A stretch of DNA of 64,000 nt, from assembly GCF_029227915.1 (NCBI RefSeq), contig NC_079877.1, positions 16,540,851 through 16,604,850 of the forward strand, written 5' to 3'. This stretch comes from Hydractinia symbiolongicarpus. Lineage: Eukaryota > Cnidaria > Hydrozoa > Anthoathecata > Hydractiniidae. A program made the position numbers and the translations under genes. Position 1 is the first letter of the stretch; the number at the start of each line of letters is the position of its first letter. The notes under the pieces were generated by a model. The model saw nothing but the letters and a program-made list of their open reading frames with translations. It had not been told where the DNA came from and did not search any database. This document shows, piece by piece, positions 43,278 to 55,085 of this stretch.

Positions 43278-43368
43278 CTGCAACTTAGTTTGCAATCAAA
43301 TTTTGTGGGTAAGCTTGTGTAAGCCCTATATGTTTACTCACAAAATTTGATTGCAAACTAAGTTGCAG
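43278..43368. repeat. Perfect 30-bp inverted repeat (stem-loop)
   Basis: CTGCAACTTAGTTTGCAATC and the following ten bases (43278-43307) are repeated exactly inverted at 43339-43368, with a 31-bp loop. It lies 180 bp beyond the end of a decayed Mutator-like transposase, so it may be an element terminus or a small fold-back insertion. Confidence 0.9.
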
Positions 43369-43547
43369 ATACCATCTTTATTACAGCAAACTTTATAAGA
43401 AATGTAAAATATATACAAAATAAAAAGCATTAAAAAATATTTTTTTATGTTCGTTTGGGTGGAAACCTTGGGGTTGATAATGAACACCTTCATTTTTTTG
43501 GAAGACATCCTGTCTTTTTACTTCTCGATATTTTCTTTTTCTTCTTC

Positions 43548-44775
43548 CTACTTTGGTCTCCTCGCGAACAGAACTGTCTCCACTTTCAATGCGCTCATTG
43601 TCAATTGAATGAGCGATGACGAGTGATGTCTAATTCCAGCTGATTCAAGAAGTTTAGGTAGGGTATATTTTAATCCTGAATTATAAATAAAAAAGCTCAA
43701 GCTCAATCCAAGAGACATTTCCATCGGTGAGTTGTACTGAACTTTGCGACAAATGTTCCAGAGAACACTGTTGAAGCACTCGTTAACGTTTTGATTAGTC
43801 AAATTTTTACATCCTTCCAAAAACTTTACATTGGCTAATCTATTGAAAATAGGTGTAATACATTTTACAATGGCTTCTTAAAACGGCCATTTAACAGGTT
43901 TATAACTGTTCGACCCGGTCGCAATGTCTCTTTGATAACTGCACCAGCTGTTATTACCCTTGGGACAGTTTTTAAGTTGCCATTTTTCAACTGTACTTGA
44001 GTAGTGTTTTAAAATTGCCCAAGTTTCGCACAACATTTTTTCTACATCTCCTTTGCTATTCCTTATAGAGCGGTTGAAAAGATTTTGCATAGCATCGATT
44101 CGTGCGATTGTAAGGCGTCCCTTACCGCTCAACCCTTTACCGTCATCCAATTTTTCCCCTTCATATCCTTGACCAGCTTTCGCAAATTCGTACCCATTCT
44201 TTTCTTAACGTGGTTAACACATTCTTCTTTTTTAACGAAAAAGGATGCTCCATACGGCCTTTCTCTGTCCACATTTGCATAAGCACTACATCTCCATCCC
44301 CAATAAACAGATTGTATCGGACACCGAAGTTTTCAATTAAACGTTGGTACAGTTGCAGTACACCATCCGATTCCATTTTCTGAAAAAAAATATAATTTAT
44401 TAAAAAACTGGACACACTATATGAATGATGTATGCAATAAAAAGTAATGAAAAGCACCTGTGGACTTTTAAAACAATGATTTTTGAAACAATTCGGTTCG
44501 TGATCAAGGTACCAATCTAAATATTAAATTTGCTCTATCAGGCCTTTCTCTCTTTTCTCAGCCATACTATTACACTGTTTGCATGTTCTTCATTTAAGTG
44601 TCACATCTAATACTTGGGAAGAACAGTCTGCGATCGCTGACACTACACCATTGTTAACAGTCCAGCCACGACTGCTCCAAGTTCCGTTGAAACTTGTAGC
44701 GATATCAGTAATGTCATCTGTACAACTGTACTCTTGCTTCGTTAAAATTATCGCTCTGTCAGCTGCCATTTTCAA
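43548..44775 (-). pseudogene. Mutator-like transposase remnant
   Basis: Pieces on the - strand in different frames follow the order of a Mutator-like transposase family common in cnidarians: DITDIATSFNGTWSSRGW and GVVSAIADCSSQVLD (44590-44775), MESDGVLQLYQRLIENFGVR and YNLFIGDGDVV (44161-44457), EECVNHVKKRMGTNLRK, LDDGKGLSGKGRLT and NNSWCSYQRDIATGSNSYKP (43878-44150), then NQNVNECFNSVLWNICRK (43548-43820). The likely catalytic Asp lies in GDGD. At least two frameshifts and several stops break it. Confidence 0.8.
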
Positions 44776-45207
44776 ATTTTAGTCCCTAAACTTAAGGGCT
44801 TTACTCTCCTAGAACTGAACATGTTCCACATAGCATGGTTTGCTAACAGGTGTTGAGAGTCCCAACAAACTTGTGATTTTCAGCAAACCTTGGCGTCCTT
44901 TACCAGCCAGGCGACTACCAAGTAAACTTTTTCGATTTAAATCAAAAACTTTTCCAGACTTGGAGTACTGAAAAACTCCTGTTTCGCATCACATTTTTCG
45001 TTTTTACTTTTTATGACAAATCATTCCCAGACCTGCCCTAAATTGTTCTTGCTCAAGAAAAGTTTTATCGCTATGACATACTTTACATATACATAATTTT
45101 TGGAAACATTCAGTTAAATTTGACGTATCTATATTCACTAGCGATGGATAAGACATCCATTATTATCTTTTTGACTTACACATTTTTGTCCAACTTGTGG
45201 TTTATTT

Positions 45208-45481
45208 TTTATTTTCAATCTTTGCTTTAGCTGGAGAGTCGAAACACTTTTTTCTAATTTTTTTTCTTTCTTTTTTGATGGAGCAGAAGCTTTATGACGA
45301 TAAGTAGACATTTTTAAATATTTATATAGCTTGATGTTGTTAGTTTTATTTTCAATCTTTGCTTTAGCTGGAGAGTCGAAACACTTTTTTCTAATTTTTT
45401 TTCTTTCTTTTTTGATGGAGCAGAAGCTTTATGACGATAAGTAGACATTTTTAAATATTTATATAGCTTGATGTTGTTAGT
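45208..45481. repeat. 137-bp perfect tandem duplication
   Basis: Two copies (about 45208-45344 and 45345-45481) appear identical over 137 bp. On the - strand each contains an ATG-started Lys-rich frame beginning MSTYRHKASAPSKKKERKK. This could be the duplicated start of the Mutator-like gene downstream on that strand. Identity implies a recent event. Confidence 0.85.
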
Positions 45482-46730
45482 GTCGCTTGTAAAATGAAAC
45501 TTTTTTTTCCGAAAAAAGCATAAATGAAAGTCAAAGTGAAAAAAGTGATTTTTAATTGGTTGGATAAAAATACAGAATCATTAAAAGAAAAGCGATACAA
45601 GAAATTCAATGGTATCATTTTTTACAACGTTTGTTGTGATTACGTTATTGTTACAAAATCACAGTTTATTCCCAAAGTGATAAACATAAACATTTACACC
45701 TGGAAGACTAACGACAACGATGTGTTTGTTGGAAAAAAGTCGCATTTCTATTCTATTTTATAAAAAAATAATTCTTCCATTAAAAAGTTCACATTAAAAA
45801 AAAAAATTTGCAAAAAAACTATTTTTTTCCCTTACTCACACCTTAATTTGAACTAAAGGATCAAAAATGCTATACTGGTAAAGATCTCAAGCTTGTAAAA
45901 GACATTTAAAAATATATATATTAGTTCTAAACAGAGTTATATTTTTAACTTACATGTATATTTTCTGGTTATACTGGGAATATTCTAGTTACAAAATATC
46001 TAGTTACTAATTATTAATAAACTGGTGCTTTTTTCACTCTTGACGCAAAATACTTAAATCAAAGCTTTGTTGTGAAATAAAAGTTGCTTGCAAAACACTT
46101 ACTACATTGATTGTTATGAAATACATGAATACAAATTCTGTTTATATTGAATGTTTCGTTCTACCACCCTGTCCATTTCCGACTACAATGCTATATGTAT
46201 ACCTGCATGCATTATGCTTATCTCCCAAGATTTTCTCTTTCTACTGTTCACTTTGTTTGTGTTTGCACACTGTAACTAATGTTTTGCAAACTAGTGCTAA
46301 AGTCCCTGCGCATCTCGTTGTGTGATTCTGGAACCGGCCTCCAAGTTTGTGGTCAATTTTTTTCCCTTTTCTACTAATGCTAGTAAGGTTGGGTTAGGAG
46401 CAATATAAGGTTAAATTAATAAAGAATTATTTAGCTTTCAGACACACTGTGTTTTTCTCTGTGTGCATGAGTCTTTTGGCAGCAAGGGATCAGAACTTGG
46501 TTACTTTAGCTATCTAGCATTTATCAAGTACCACTGCCATTATTATTTTAATTTCTGCTATTTAATGCTAGCAAAAATAGCGACAAATAAACAAAGGAAA
46601 TCCCTTAGCGATAGTTATCCTAATTTTATTTTTTAAATCTAAATTATCGATATATCCCTACTGCTTTTACATTTATTAAACTGACTTGGTTCTTTTCAAA
46701 CTTCTTTTTTCTCTTTATTGAGACACTGAA
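45482..46730. other. AT-rich spacer
   Basis: Contains an 80-codon Lys-rich open frame at 45524-45763 (+) without recognisable content. No element ends were identified. Confidence 0.4.
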
Positions 46731-47020
46731 TTAAACTTTGCAATCAATTCCACCCTTCTCTCCATCGCTTAATGTAATTTGCTGTGTGCCTTTTTTTGCT
46801 TTTTTAAATCTAATGTCAGAGAAGCCACATTTTTTCTTGAATTTTTTCTGCCTGAATTGTGTTAGCTTGCTGAAAATCTTAAAACTGGCTTGTAAATCTA
46901 TCAAACTTTGATTGAGTTCGATAATAGTCGTTTCCATAGCTTCTATTACTTCATCTTTTTCGTCTTCTCCAGTATTAAATTTAGTGACTAATTTTGAATG
47001 GAGACATCGGTAGATCATGT
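46731..47020 (-). CDS. Possible last exon of a coiled-coil protein
   Basis: I do not recognise the protein. On the - strand a frame opens after a good acceptor (CTCTCACATAG, near 47043) and runs to a stop at 46731. It starts KKLRKDMIYRCLHSKLVTKF, then has an acidic stretch, heptad-like VIEAMETTIIELNQSLIDLQ ASF and a basic tail with FRQKKFKKKCGF. Length, coil periodicity and the splice-like start favour a real terminal exon. Upstream exons could not be placed. The ORF at 50507-50767 on the same strand has similar composition but lies inside a transposon. Confidence 0.4.
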
Positions 47021-47476
47021 CCTTTCGGAGTTTTTTTGCTATGTGAGAGATGGCTTACTTGTTTTTGAAGTTGCAAACTGATAACGCATAGTGATCTGCT
47101 GTATTGGGGTGGAAAATATGTAACATTTGTTAATCTACACAGTGACATAAATACCTCTATAGTTAACACCACTGAATTGTCCAACAGTTATAATTCAGCT
47201 TTTTTTTTTAATTAAATCAGTTTGAAACCTTATGCCACTTATCTTCCTTGTTTTTTTATGAACCAATTGAATTTTTAATTAAATTGCTTATTTGATTAGG
47301 TGTAACTGATACATCATTATTGATTTTTTTTCATCATTTGGGAAATTGCTACATTTCTATTTGCAGCATAAGCACTTGCTATGTCAATCAGTTGATTAAA
47401 TACATATATGTGACTTTTCAAATTTAAATTGAATTTAGTATTGTTGCAAAAATCCTTCCTTTCAGCATCATTCATC

Positions 47477-47919
47477 CAGGGTGACCACTAATAAAATGAC
47501 AACAAAAGTAAGGATATTAAGGAGAATTAAGGAGACAAATTAAAACTTTTTAAGCATATTTTGCTGCGAACGAGAATAAAAAGATAAAAAAATAAGGATA
47601 ATTAAGGAGAAAACCAATTTTAGTTCTCTATCTTCAATGTTACATATTATGTTCTATGACAAGAAAATTATACATATTATACGAATATACATATAAATTA
47701 TGCCCTGAAAGATAGAACATAAAGGATTTCAGGTAACAGAGAAATACGTATTATTGGTGATGAAAAATCCATGAACACATTTCCAAAAAGGTTACAATCA
47801 GAAAAAATAAGAAATAAGGAGAAAATAAGGAAAATAGCTAAAATTTTGTGTAAGTACTTTTAAAGAGATTTTCTTTTTCTAAGGTTATTTAGGGAATTTA
47901 AGGGGGAGTGGTCACCTTG
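47477..47919. mobile_element. 443-bp MITE
   Basis: The left end CAGGGTGACCACTAAT and the right end, inverted, CAAGGTGACCACTCCCC agree over the first 13 bases bar one. A 5-bp direct repeat TCATC flanks it. The body carries AAGGAGAAAATAAGG-like repeats. No coding capacity. Confidence 0.8.
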
Positions 47920-48433
47920 TCATCCCTTTCAGTTTCACAGCAACATCTACACAAATGGAAAAACTATAATATAAAAATCCTCAGATCAACTCAAAGTCAC
48001 AGAACTACCACATGTAACATGAACTGTTTTGCTTTAAGTCAAAGTACTCACGGTTATCAATATCGCAAGAAGGTGAGCCTGAACATAGAGGTAATCCTAA
48101 AGTACTCATTTTATGAGGTGTCCTTAACATCATTGTTATCAACTACCATGTCTTCAAGATAAAAAACTAATTGGTCAATTGTAAAACATGGTTATTTATA
48201 ATGATTTCTTACATTCTGAACAATCATCATTTAATATCATTGATGGAAACTCTTCCATCCTCAAGATGCCATGCTAAAACCAGTACTATCTAAATAAAAT
48301 TTTGTATGATACTGTGCGTACAAGTGCAATATGTCAAACACACACCAATTCATTCACCAATCAACTGACAACCATCAACTACATGCAACCAAAAAAGAAA
48401 TATTCTAATATCATACTGGAACAACCATCATAC

Positions 48434-48793
48434 CAGGCCTATCAATAAGGGGAGAGCAATTGCTCTTGCTCACGCAAAGACTCGGGCAATTCTAAGAAAT
48501 GAGAAACTAGCTGAGCCATTAATTGCTCCCCCAATTCCCAAAAAAGTTTTTTTTGGCCAAGCAATATCAATTCATCTTACATGGAAATCAATGTTCCCTT
48601 TCCTATTATTTACAGTAAAAAAGAACCAAAATATATAAAAAAAGATAAAATAAAATAGATAAAAAAGACTTTGTAATAAAACATGCGTTTATAAAGTTAT
48701 TCTATTTATTCAGATTAATCGCCCAGTTTAAATTATTGTAACCTTGGGAGAGCGATTTATAGCTCTGGTATTATTTTCTTATTGATAGGCCTG
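48434..48793. mobile_element. 360-bp MITE, copy 2
   Basis: Ends CAGGCCTATCAATAAGGGGA and CTTATTGATAGGCCTG are inverted. An exact 6-bp target duplication TCATAC flanks it (48428-48433 and 48794-48799). It is similar along its whole length to the copy at 14410-14756, so the family and its 6-bp duplication are supported twice in this window. Confidence 0.92.
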
Positions 48794-49841
48794 TCATACA
48801 TAATGTCAGGCAGTATTACAGCAAAATTTGTTTAGCCAAAACTTATATAGATCTCCACAAACTTGATTAAGATCAAAAACTTGCAAGAACAACATATTAA
48901 ATAGTATCTGTTATATCAACATGACGAAAAAAACCAAATAGCTGAAATAAAATTTCAGAACACAAGAACACAAGAAAGAAGTCAATGCCATGCTCTGTTT
49001 ATAGTTTAATAATATCCAGTATAATTAGTACACTAAAAATTGAAGAAAACACAAAGTAAAAAAAAAAAGTAAAACTTTTGGGTACCCATTCGAAGTGGAC
49101 ACAGGGACTTAAGAGCCATTATCTCATCACAAATACACTCTTTGATAACAAAAACATGTTGTGTTGATGCCGAATTTAAAAAACCTGGTACATACCAAAT
49201 TTGTATGATGAGCTAACTTTTAAATTTGAAATTTCACGATAAAAACAACCTCCGATGCCAGATTCTGATTCTGCGCTAACTTTTCAAGTCTTTAAATTTT
49301 TTAGCTCCTTTCATAACTCGGTCCACTTCGGAACTATGGTTGCACTACATTGGTTGAGTTTTCTATGGTGCCGCATGTGATATTCCTGGCAAAGTGTGAC
49401 AAGTTTCGTTCAGAATTTTTGTTTTTCGCTCTGCTCAAGCATTTTATATATCAATTGAGAAAGCTATGGGAATGCACTTTCATAAAAAAACATAATTTGC
49501 GACGCTGATAAAAAACTTTTCGTCCATCTAAAATCAGGTTAATTTTAATTTTCGCCTGTTTCATTGAAAATAAAGATGACTGCTGTGGAAATGCTGACAA
49601 AGGAATCCATCTATTATGAATAGGGAGCCAATAATCCACAAACCCCTGTATATATAAGGGCACGTTCAGGCGACTTTTTGAATTAAACCGCTGGCTTTCA
49701 AGCATTCCCAAAATGCAATTCTTGGTAAAGTATCATGCAGACGATAGTTGGAAGAAGGCGGTTAACATGAAAGGATAAATTTTATATATAAGTTATTTAT
49801 CAAGTAAATCTTATCAGAAACCATTAAAAACAGTTCTTTAA
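48794..49841. other. Spacer without recognised gene
   Basis: AT-rich DNA with short open frames only. Nothing supported beyond an 86-codon frame on the - (49451-49711) that has no recognisable content. Confidence 0.4.
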
Positions 49842-50216
49842 CAGTACAGGATCTTTCCTCGATCGGGTGAGTGACCCCCGATTGATTAAACTGGTTGGTT
49901 CGATTGAGTCAGCACTGGTGGCAATTTTTCACAACCACCTGATTGAGTAAGTCTTAACAGGCGGTAAATTTTTAGCTAGCTAAATACATAAACAAACCAA
50001 AGGTGCCTGGAAGAGACTTAGTTCTTGCCTAGCACCTAGTTAGCTTAAGCTCTAGAGACAGCTAGCTAGCTATGTTAAAGATATCAATATTTCTCTACTA
50101 TACTTTGTGTAAAATATCATAAAAATATGCACATTTTTCTCTATATAGCTTGCTATACTGGCTTCTTACTAAACTAACTCCAAGCACATGTCTTCAGAGG
50201 CTCAACATGTGCAACC

Positions 50217-51407
50217 TTAGCCTGGCCTACCTGACTTTCTTCCCTTTTGATTCTTCTTCTGCAGTTTTTAAGTGAGGGAAGAAAAAAGAGTCAGGTGGAC
50301 CCTGATTTCAATTTTTGACAGTTAAAAAAAAAAGAACTTTGAATTTTCGAAATTTTCCTGCATAATTTCGTAATTACTCATAATTATGCAAATTTAAATG
50401 TTACTTTAAGAATGGTAGGGGTAATAGAAGCAGTGATCTTTACGCTAAAAAAGGCCTTTAGCGCTTGAAATGAAATTTTATACCAAATGCAATGTTATTT
50501 ACATCTTTAACGAGCCAAGGCTTCGAGAGCAAGCATATGAATACACCGCAACATGATACGATTATACAGATTTACCTCAATGAGTGTGCTTGTGTCGACT
50601 TTTTCTCTCTTTTTTGCGAAATCTTCTCTGTATCTTTCCTTTTCAAAACACATTTTTAAATGCGCTACTTCGTCCGCTCTTTTTGTTGAGCACTTTGTTT
50701 TTAACGCTGTGGACATGCTATAGGTGTATTTCTTTGAAGAAACTTTTTTCATAGTACATGTGAGCATGTGAGATCACAAAGAACATAAAAAAGCAATTTG
50801 TGGAAAAGCCTGGTGTTTATCATCAGTACTTTTTCTTATTTCAGTTGTACACTACGTCCTGGTCAATTAACTAGAGCCATTTACAGGAGGTAGGGTGTTT
50901 ATGAACATTTTATAAGCAATAAAATAGAATGAAGTACGGAATATGACATAACAATGAAAGAAATGACAATAAGCAGAATTATTTATTAAAAAGCAAAAAC
51001 AAACCACCCTAACAGCTAATGATCAAGGAAACAACCCCCAACAGCTGCCGTCTATTCATATGTAAATTAGACGGTGCCGGTTGAACAACTTATTACTTAA
51101 TTTTTGACAACCTGAACAAATAAAATTAACTAACGTTGGGGGTCTAGGTTGATTAAAAAGCTTTCGTTTTGCTTTCCTTTCTTCGGTGAGGCTCATTGAA
51201 TGTGCCTCACCGACAACTTACTTATTTTTTTTTAATGCTGACAATTAAAATTTTAGCCAATCGGCGACGTGAATTCAGATTGCGAATTCAAATTCAAGGA
51301 GGGTCCACCTGACGCTCTCCTGTTTGATTGTACTTTGGATTTTTTTCTACTTTTCGCGGCCCTATACCGTGTACCGTAATGCCGAGAGCGTCAGGAACCC
51401 GGGCTAG
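50217..51407. mobile_element. 1.2-kb element nested in the 49842-51717 element
   Basis: Left TTAGCCTGGCCTACCTGAC and right, inverted, CTAGCCCGGGTTCCTGAC. The flanks TGCAACC and TGCACCC resemble a 7-8-bp target duplication with one change, as in hAT elements. AGGGTCCACCTGA occurs inverted at both sides inside (about 50292 and 51299). It carries an open frame on the - at 50507-50767. Confidence 0.7.
50507..50767 (-). CDS. Unidentified Lys-rich ORF or exon inside a nested element
   Basis: Begins MLTCTMKKVSSKKYTYSMST and is rich in Lys, Glu and Arg (CFEKERYREDFAKKREK). After STLIE a GTAAAT donor is available, and the frame also continues to a stop at 50507. Helical, probably DNA- or RNA-binding by charge only. 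It could be an element gene fragment or a captured exon; no family recognised. Confidence 0.3.
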   Translation of the reverse strand: MLTCTMKKVSSKKYTYSMSTALKTKCSTKRADEVAHLKMCFEKERYREDFAKKREKVDTSTLIEVNLYNRIMLRCIHMLALEALAR

Positions 51408-51872
51408 TGCACCCTAGACTGAAAATATGCACCATATAGTCAATCCAATTCAAGAAATCATCAATAGCATTGAAACGGCATAGTGATTTTTTTTTAATCG
51501 GTGAAACAGCGCAAAATAAGTTTATGACTTAATGTAAACAAAAATTATATTGCACTTTTGTCCAACGGCTTGCCTTTTTAAAAAGCAATTTTAAGCAAGA
51601 AAAATACTCAACTGAATCAGGTAAGTCTCTTCTGATCAGGTGATTGCGCACTCATTTGATCAGGTAATTTACCTTGATTGGGGGACAGTCACCTGATCGG
51701 GGAAAGATCCCATACTGTTTAAAGAAGTTCGCTATACCACATAATAAGTTTATTTTAATTTTTATAGTTTTTGAATCATTAGAGTCTGTTTTTCTTTTTT
51801 TTTTCTGGCATGGTTTGGGTCTCTGCAGGTTTTTTCAGGCGAATACTTGCTTGAAAACGCCCGCACTTTTTG

Positions 51873-53071
51873 CAGTCAGGGTAAACACCTAATTAGGTGG
51901 CATGACCTAATTAGCCGAGTCATTTAGTTAGGCGACGTGATGTAGTTTAATTAGGCGACTCGTAGTCTAACTAGGCGAACGAAAACTTTCTGTTGTAAAT
52001 ACGTTGAAATCATTGTGTTTCACACTACAATTTTTATGTAAATCAAATCTGTCCACTTTGCAGAAAATTTAGACCAATTATCATCGTATTTGCATCCCGC
52101 ATTGGCAACTTATGGCTCAAACCTCGTGTGGCACTATTTGTTGTTTTAAATAATGGATTTCAGCCATCCACGCCACAGGGAAAAAATAAGTATGTCGGAC
52201 AAAATTGTGGTAGTGTTTGACTAAGATTTTAACGTTGTTAAAACAGGATGTGAATAAAAAAGAAACGTTACAAAACAAACAAAATAATTGTTACCACATT
52301 CACCTTAAAAAAATACATTTTGCGTTTTGTGAAAGAGTATCTTCATTAATTATTGCGTATTTTACTATCGTCACCTAAATAGGCGAGACTTAGGTTATAT
52401 ATTTTTTAATTAGGTTATATATTTCTAATTAGGTTATATATTTCATTTTAACATAATTCTCACTTGCGCGAGGCATGAGTAACAATGTTGGAATCATGGT
52501 CACATAGACCATTCGGCGATTCGGTTTGACGTCATAACTATTTCTTTGGAGCTGAAAAGTTTCCGTATTTTAGGTGAAGAGAAAAGAGTCCAGAGCTAGG
52601 CAGATTTTGGAGTTTTAAGAACAATGCTAGAAAGTTTGAGCAAAGATAATTTTTTTGGAGCAAAATCCAGATAGCTAAGCAAAATTTCCAGACAGATTTT
52701 TATTGTGATTACCTTTTGTTAGCTAATTATTCTTCCATTTCCACATTTTTTACCATTCTTCCCCCTACGAACTAGGTTTGTTTTCACCCAACAAAAATTT
52801 AAAAATGGCGGATGTAGCACAAATGCGATTCGTCAATTAAGCCAAATGTCTAATCATCACTACAGCAAAAAAGCTGAACCGAATCGCCGAATATCCATGC
52901 TGAACAAAGTTTGTTTGTGATTTTTTCTTAAGAATGTGTGAAAAGCCAATAAATATTGTAATGTCTTAACTAGGTAACATATGGCCTAATTAGACTACAA
53001 CGTGTCGCCTAATTAGGTGGTATGCCCTAATTAACCTACCGTCGCCTAATTATAAGTGTTTACCCAGACTG
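51873..53071. mobile_element. 1.2-kb TAATTAGG-rich transposon, copy 1
   Basis: Ends CAGTCAGGGTAAACACCTAA and, inverted, CAGTCTGGGTAAACACTT. The first and last 150 bp hold many copies of CCTAATTAGG(CG) in both directions. TTTT follows at both outer sides, giving at most a short target duplication. The centre has no reading frame of note. A second copy starts at 55550. Confidence 0.85.
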
Positions 53072-53485
53072 TTTTAGGGCGGGGCATCATTTTGACAAAT
53101 GCCGTGATTGCAGATCCTGTGTCACTGTCAGCCTTAATACAATGTGGGCAAGCTGAAACAACCTTGGAACAATCTGAAACATGGGAGAACAACTTATGAA
53201 CAAGCTAGAACAAGCCAGAACAATCTGATAAGGACAAGCGTAAACTATCTAAAAGCTTGTTAATAAATTAACTTGTTGCTGTTGCATTTTGTACAAACAG
53301 ATTCGCAGCTTTTGATTTCGTTATTGCATGGTTTATAAATGATAACAAACAAACAAAAGATGATAATATATGAACAGAAAAAAGAATATACAAAAAAAAT
53401 GCACGTGGGTTCAAACGGCGACCATCTTTGGCTTCTGTTGTGTTAAATTGCAGAACAGCGGTTCGCATTCAAAAAGGTGTCGTTA
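53072..53485. other. Spacer with short direct repeats
   Basis: Contains four or more near-copies of GAAACAAC/GAACAA(T/G)CTGAAAC words at 53150-53230. No gene recognised. Confidence 0.35.
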
Positions 53486-53779
53486 AGGGGGATTTTCACG
53501 AAGCGAATTAAACGGCAAATTCGACGACGAATTGTATCTGAGCATGCGCAGTTTTGTTTATTTTGATTTTGCATCGAAATATTCGCTTCGCTGAAAAGTA
53601 GAAACAGTTCCTACTTTTTCGCGGCTAAAGGTTTCGCTGCTAGTTTTTGACCAATCAGAACGCGGTTAACCAATGTAAACAATGACTTTAATTTATTTTG
53701 TCGTGAAAATTAAAAAGCGAATTCGCCATCGAATTCGCCGTCGAATTCGCCGTTCAATTCGCTTCGTGAAAATCCCCCT
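53486..53779. mobile_element. 294-bp Harbinger-like MITE
   Basis: Perfect 24-bp inverted ends beginning AGGGGGATTTTCACGAAGCG, flanked by TTA on both sides (53483-53485 and 53780-53782). A 3-bp TTA duplication is typical of PIF/Harbinger. The body repeats GAATTCGCCGTC words near the right end. No coding capacity. Confidence 0.85.
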
Positions 53780-54005
53780 TTAGTGTGAGAATGAACCTCA
53801 TCCTCGATTTATTTTGCTTTTGATGTGCTTTTCTCCGCAAAAGCAGCGCTGGTAAACTGACCGATTGGATTTTATTTATTGCATATCTTTAAAACTTTTA
53901 AAAAACGTTGTGGTGGTTCATGTTTATTTGCACAAAAATATTATTATGATGGAAAAAAATTATTTTTAGAGGTCTTAGCTATGCGTCCACCTTTGCCGCC
54001 TTCTC

Positions 54006-54302
54006 TTATATCATAATACAAAAATCCCTGGCTGGTACGAGGGTGTAAATTCGTGAAAAATATCTGTTGTAACTATAACTAATCAAATAAATATTAGCTA
54101 CCACAAAGGTGCACGCAGTTTTTCCCCACCTGTTTTCATATTGTTTAAATTTCTCTCGTACCCAATTCCAATCATAAACATCTTGCACAAGCCTGACGAT
54201 GGATAATCTTTTTCCTATTTTGTAGAAAGCGTAGCTGGAGAACTCTTTTGTACTAGATAACCAGCTGGGAAACCCGACATGCACGGCCTTTAGGTTTGTC
54301 AT
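54006..54302 (-). CDS. Small membrane protein, possibly ATP synthase subunit f
   Basis: A 98-residue single-exon frame from ATG 54302. It has a basic/hydrophobic start, GFPSWLSSTKEFSSYAFYK, an aromatic-basic middle (DWNWVREKFKQYENRWGK), then one membrane helix TACTFVVANIYLISYSY and a short tail. Length, the PSWL near the start, a helix ending in SYSY/F and a following basic-aromatic segment resemble mitochondrial ATP synthase subunit f (ATP5MF), but the match is by pattern only. It might instead be an unrelated small membrane protein or chance ORF. A diverged copy of its 5' end lies upstream at about 54410-54470. Confidence 0.4.
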   Translation of the reverse strand: MTNLKAVHVGFPSWLSSTKEFSSYAFYKIGKRLSIVRLVQDVYDWNWVREKFKQYENRWGKTACTFVVANIYLISYSYNRYFSRIYTLVPARDFCIMI

Positions 54303-55085
54303 TGCTTTTCTGTGGGACAAGGTCTTACAAAATTTACATTTATATGGCCTCTCTATTGGTTAGCTGATAAAAATTTGACAAAAAATCGTGTATGTGTCAT
54401 TACAGGAAACGGTATTTGCATCCTTTTGGTTTGTCATTGACTTCCTCTGCGAAACAAGAGTCTTATACTTCTAACCACAAAGCGAAGAAAAGCCATGGTG
54501 TCAAAAGGATAACATTGGGTTGCAGTAAACTAATGGTTGATTTTCTTTAACATAAAATTGGAGTAGAGCAACAGTTGTACGACGCAAGATACATAGCTAA
54601 TTTCGCACAGAAATAAATAATTTTACAGCAACTGATTTACAATAATTGTGAATTTTAATTTCAATGAAAATTGATGTTAAAGTTTTAAAAAAAAGTTTAT
54701 TTATAGCTAGAAATGTTTTTATGGGTATCAACAACCTCGTTCCTAGGGCATCGTGTATCTTTTCTGACATCAGGACGCGTCTCGCGTCCTGACGGCATAA
54801 AAAAGGAGACAGCAAGTGCTAGGAATGAGTTTGATTAGGCGGAACAAAGCGTCAGTCCTGCAGCGAATAGTAATGTTTTCTAGTGAATATTAGTTGGTTT
54901 TGTTTGAACTTCCTGCGCAAAAAGCCGGCGAAATTGTAAACATTGTGCAATAATTCGCTATGGGTAAAATGGAAAGCTAAGATTTCGATGATCACCATTC
55001 ACGCGTGCGTGCATTCTCACTGAGTTCCCGTTGCCCTACCGTCTTAACCTACCCGACAAATAGAATAGCTTTTTTTCTCACAGCG
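54303..55085. other. Upstream region of the FYVE gene
   Basis: Lies between a small - strand gene and the + strand FYVE gene. It holds a degenerate duplicate of about 45 bp (GTTTGTCATTG... at 54293 and 54441) and probably both promoters. Nothing else recognised. Confidence 0.4.

Larger units (their letters stand above)
49842..51717. mobile_element. 1.9-kb element with TTTAA target duplication
   Basis: Left CAGTACAGGATCTTTCCTCG and right, read inward, CAGTATGGGATCTTTCCCCG match over most of 30 bp. Direct repeat TTTAA flanks both ends (49837-49841 and 51718-51722). Subterminal zones hold repeated TGATCAGGT/CGATTGA-type words. It is interrupted by another element at 50217-51407. Confidence 0.82.
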
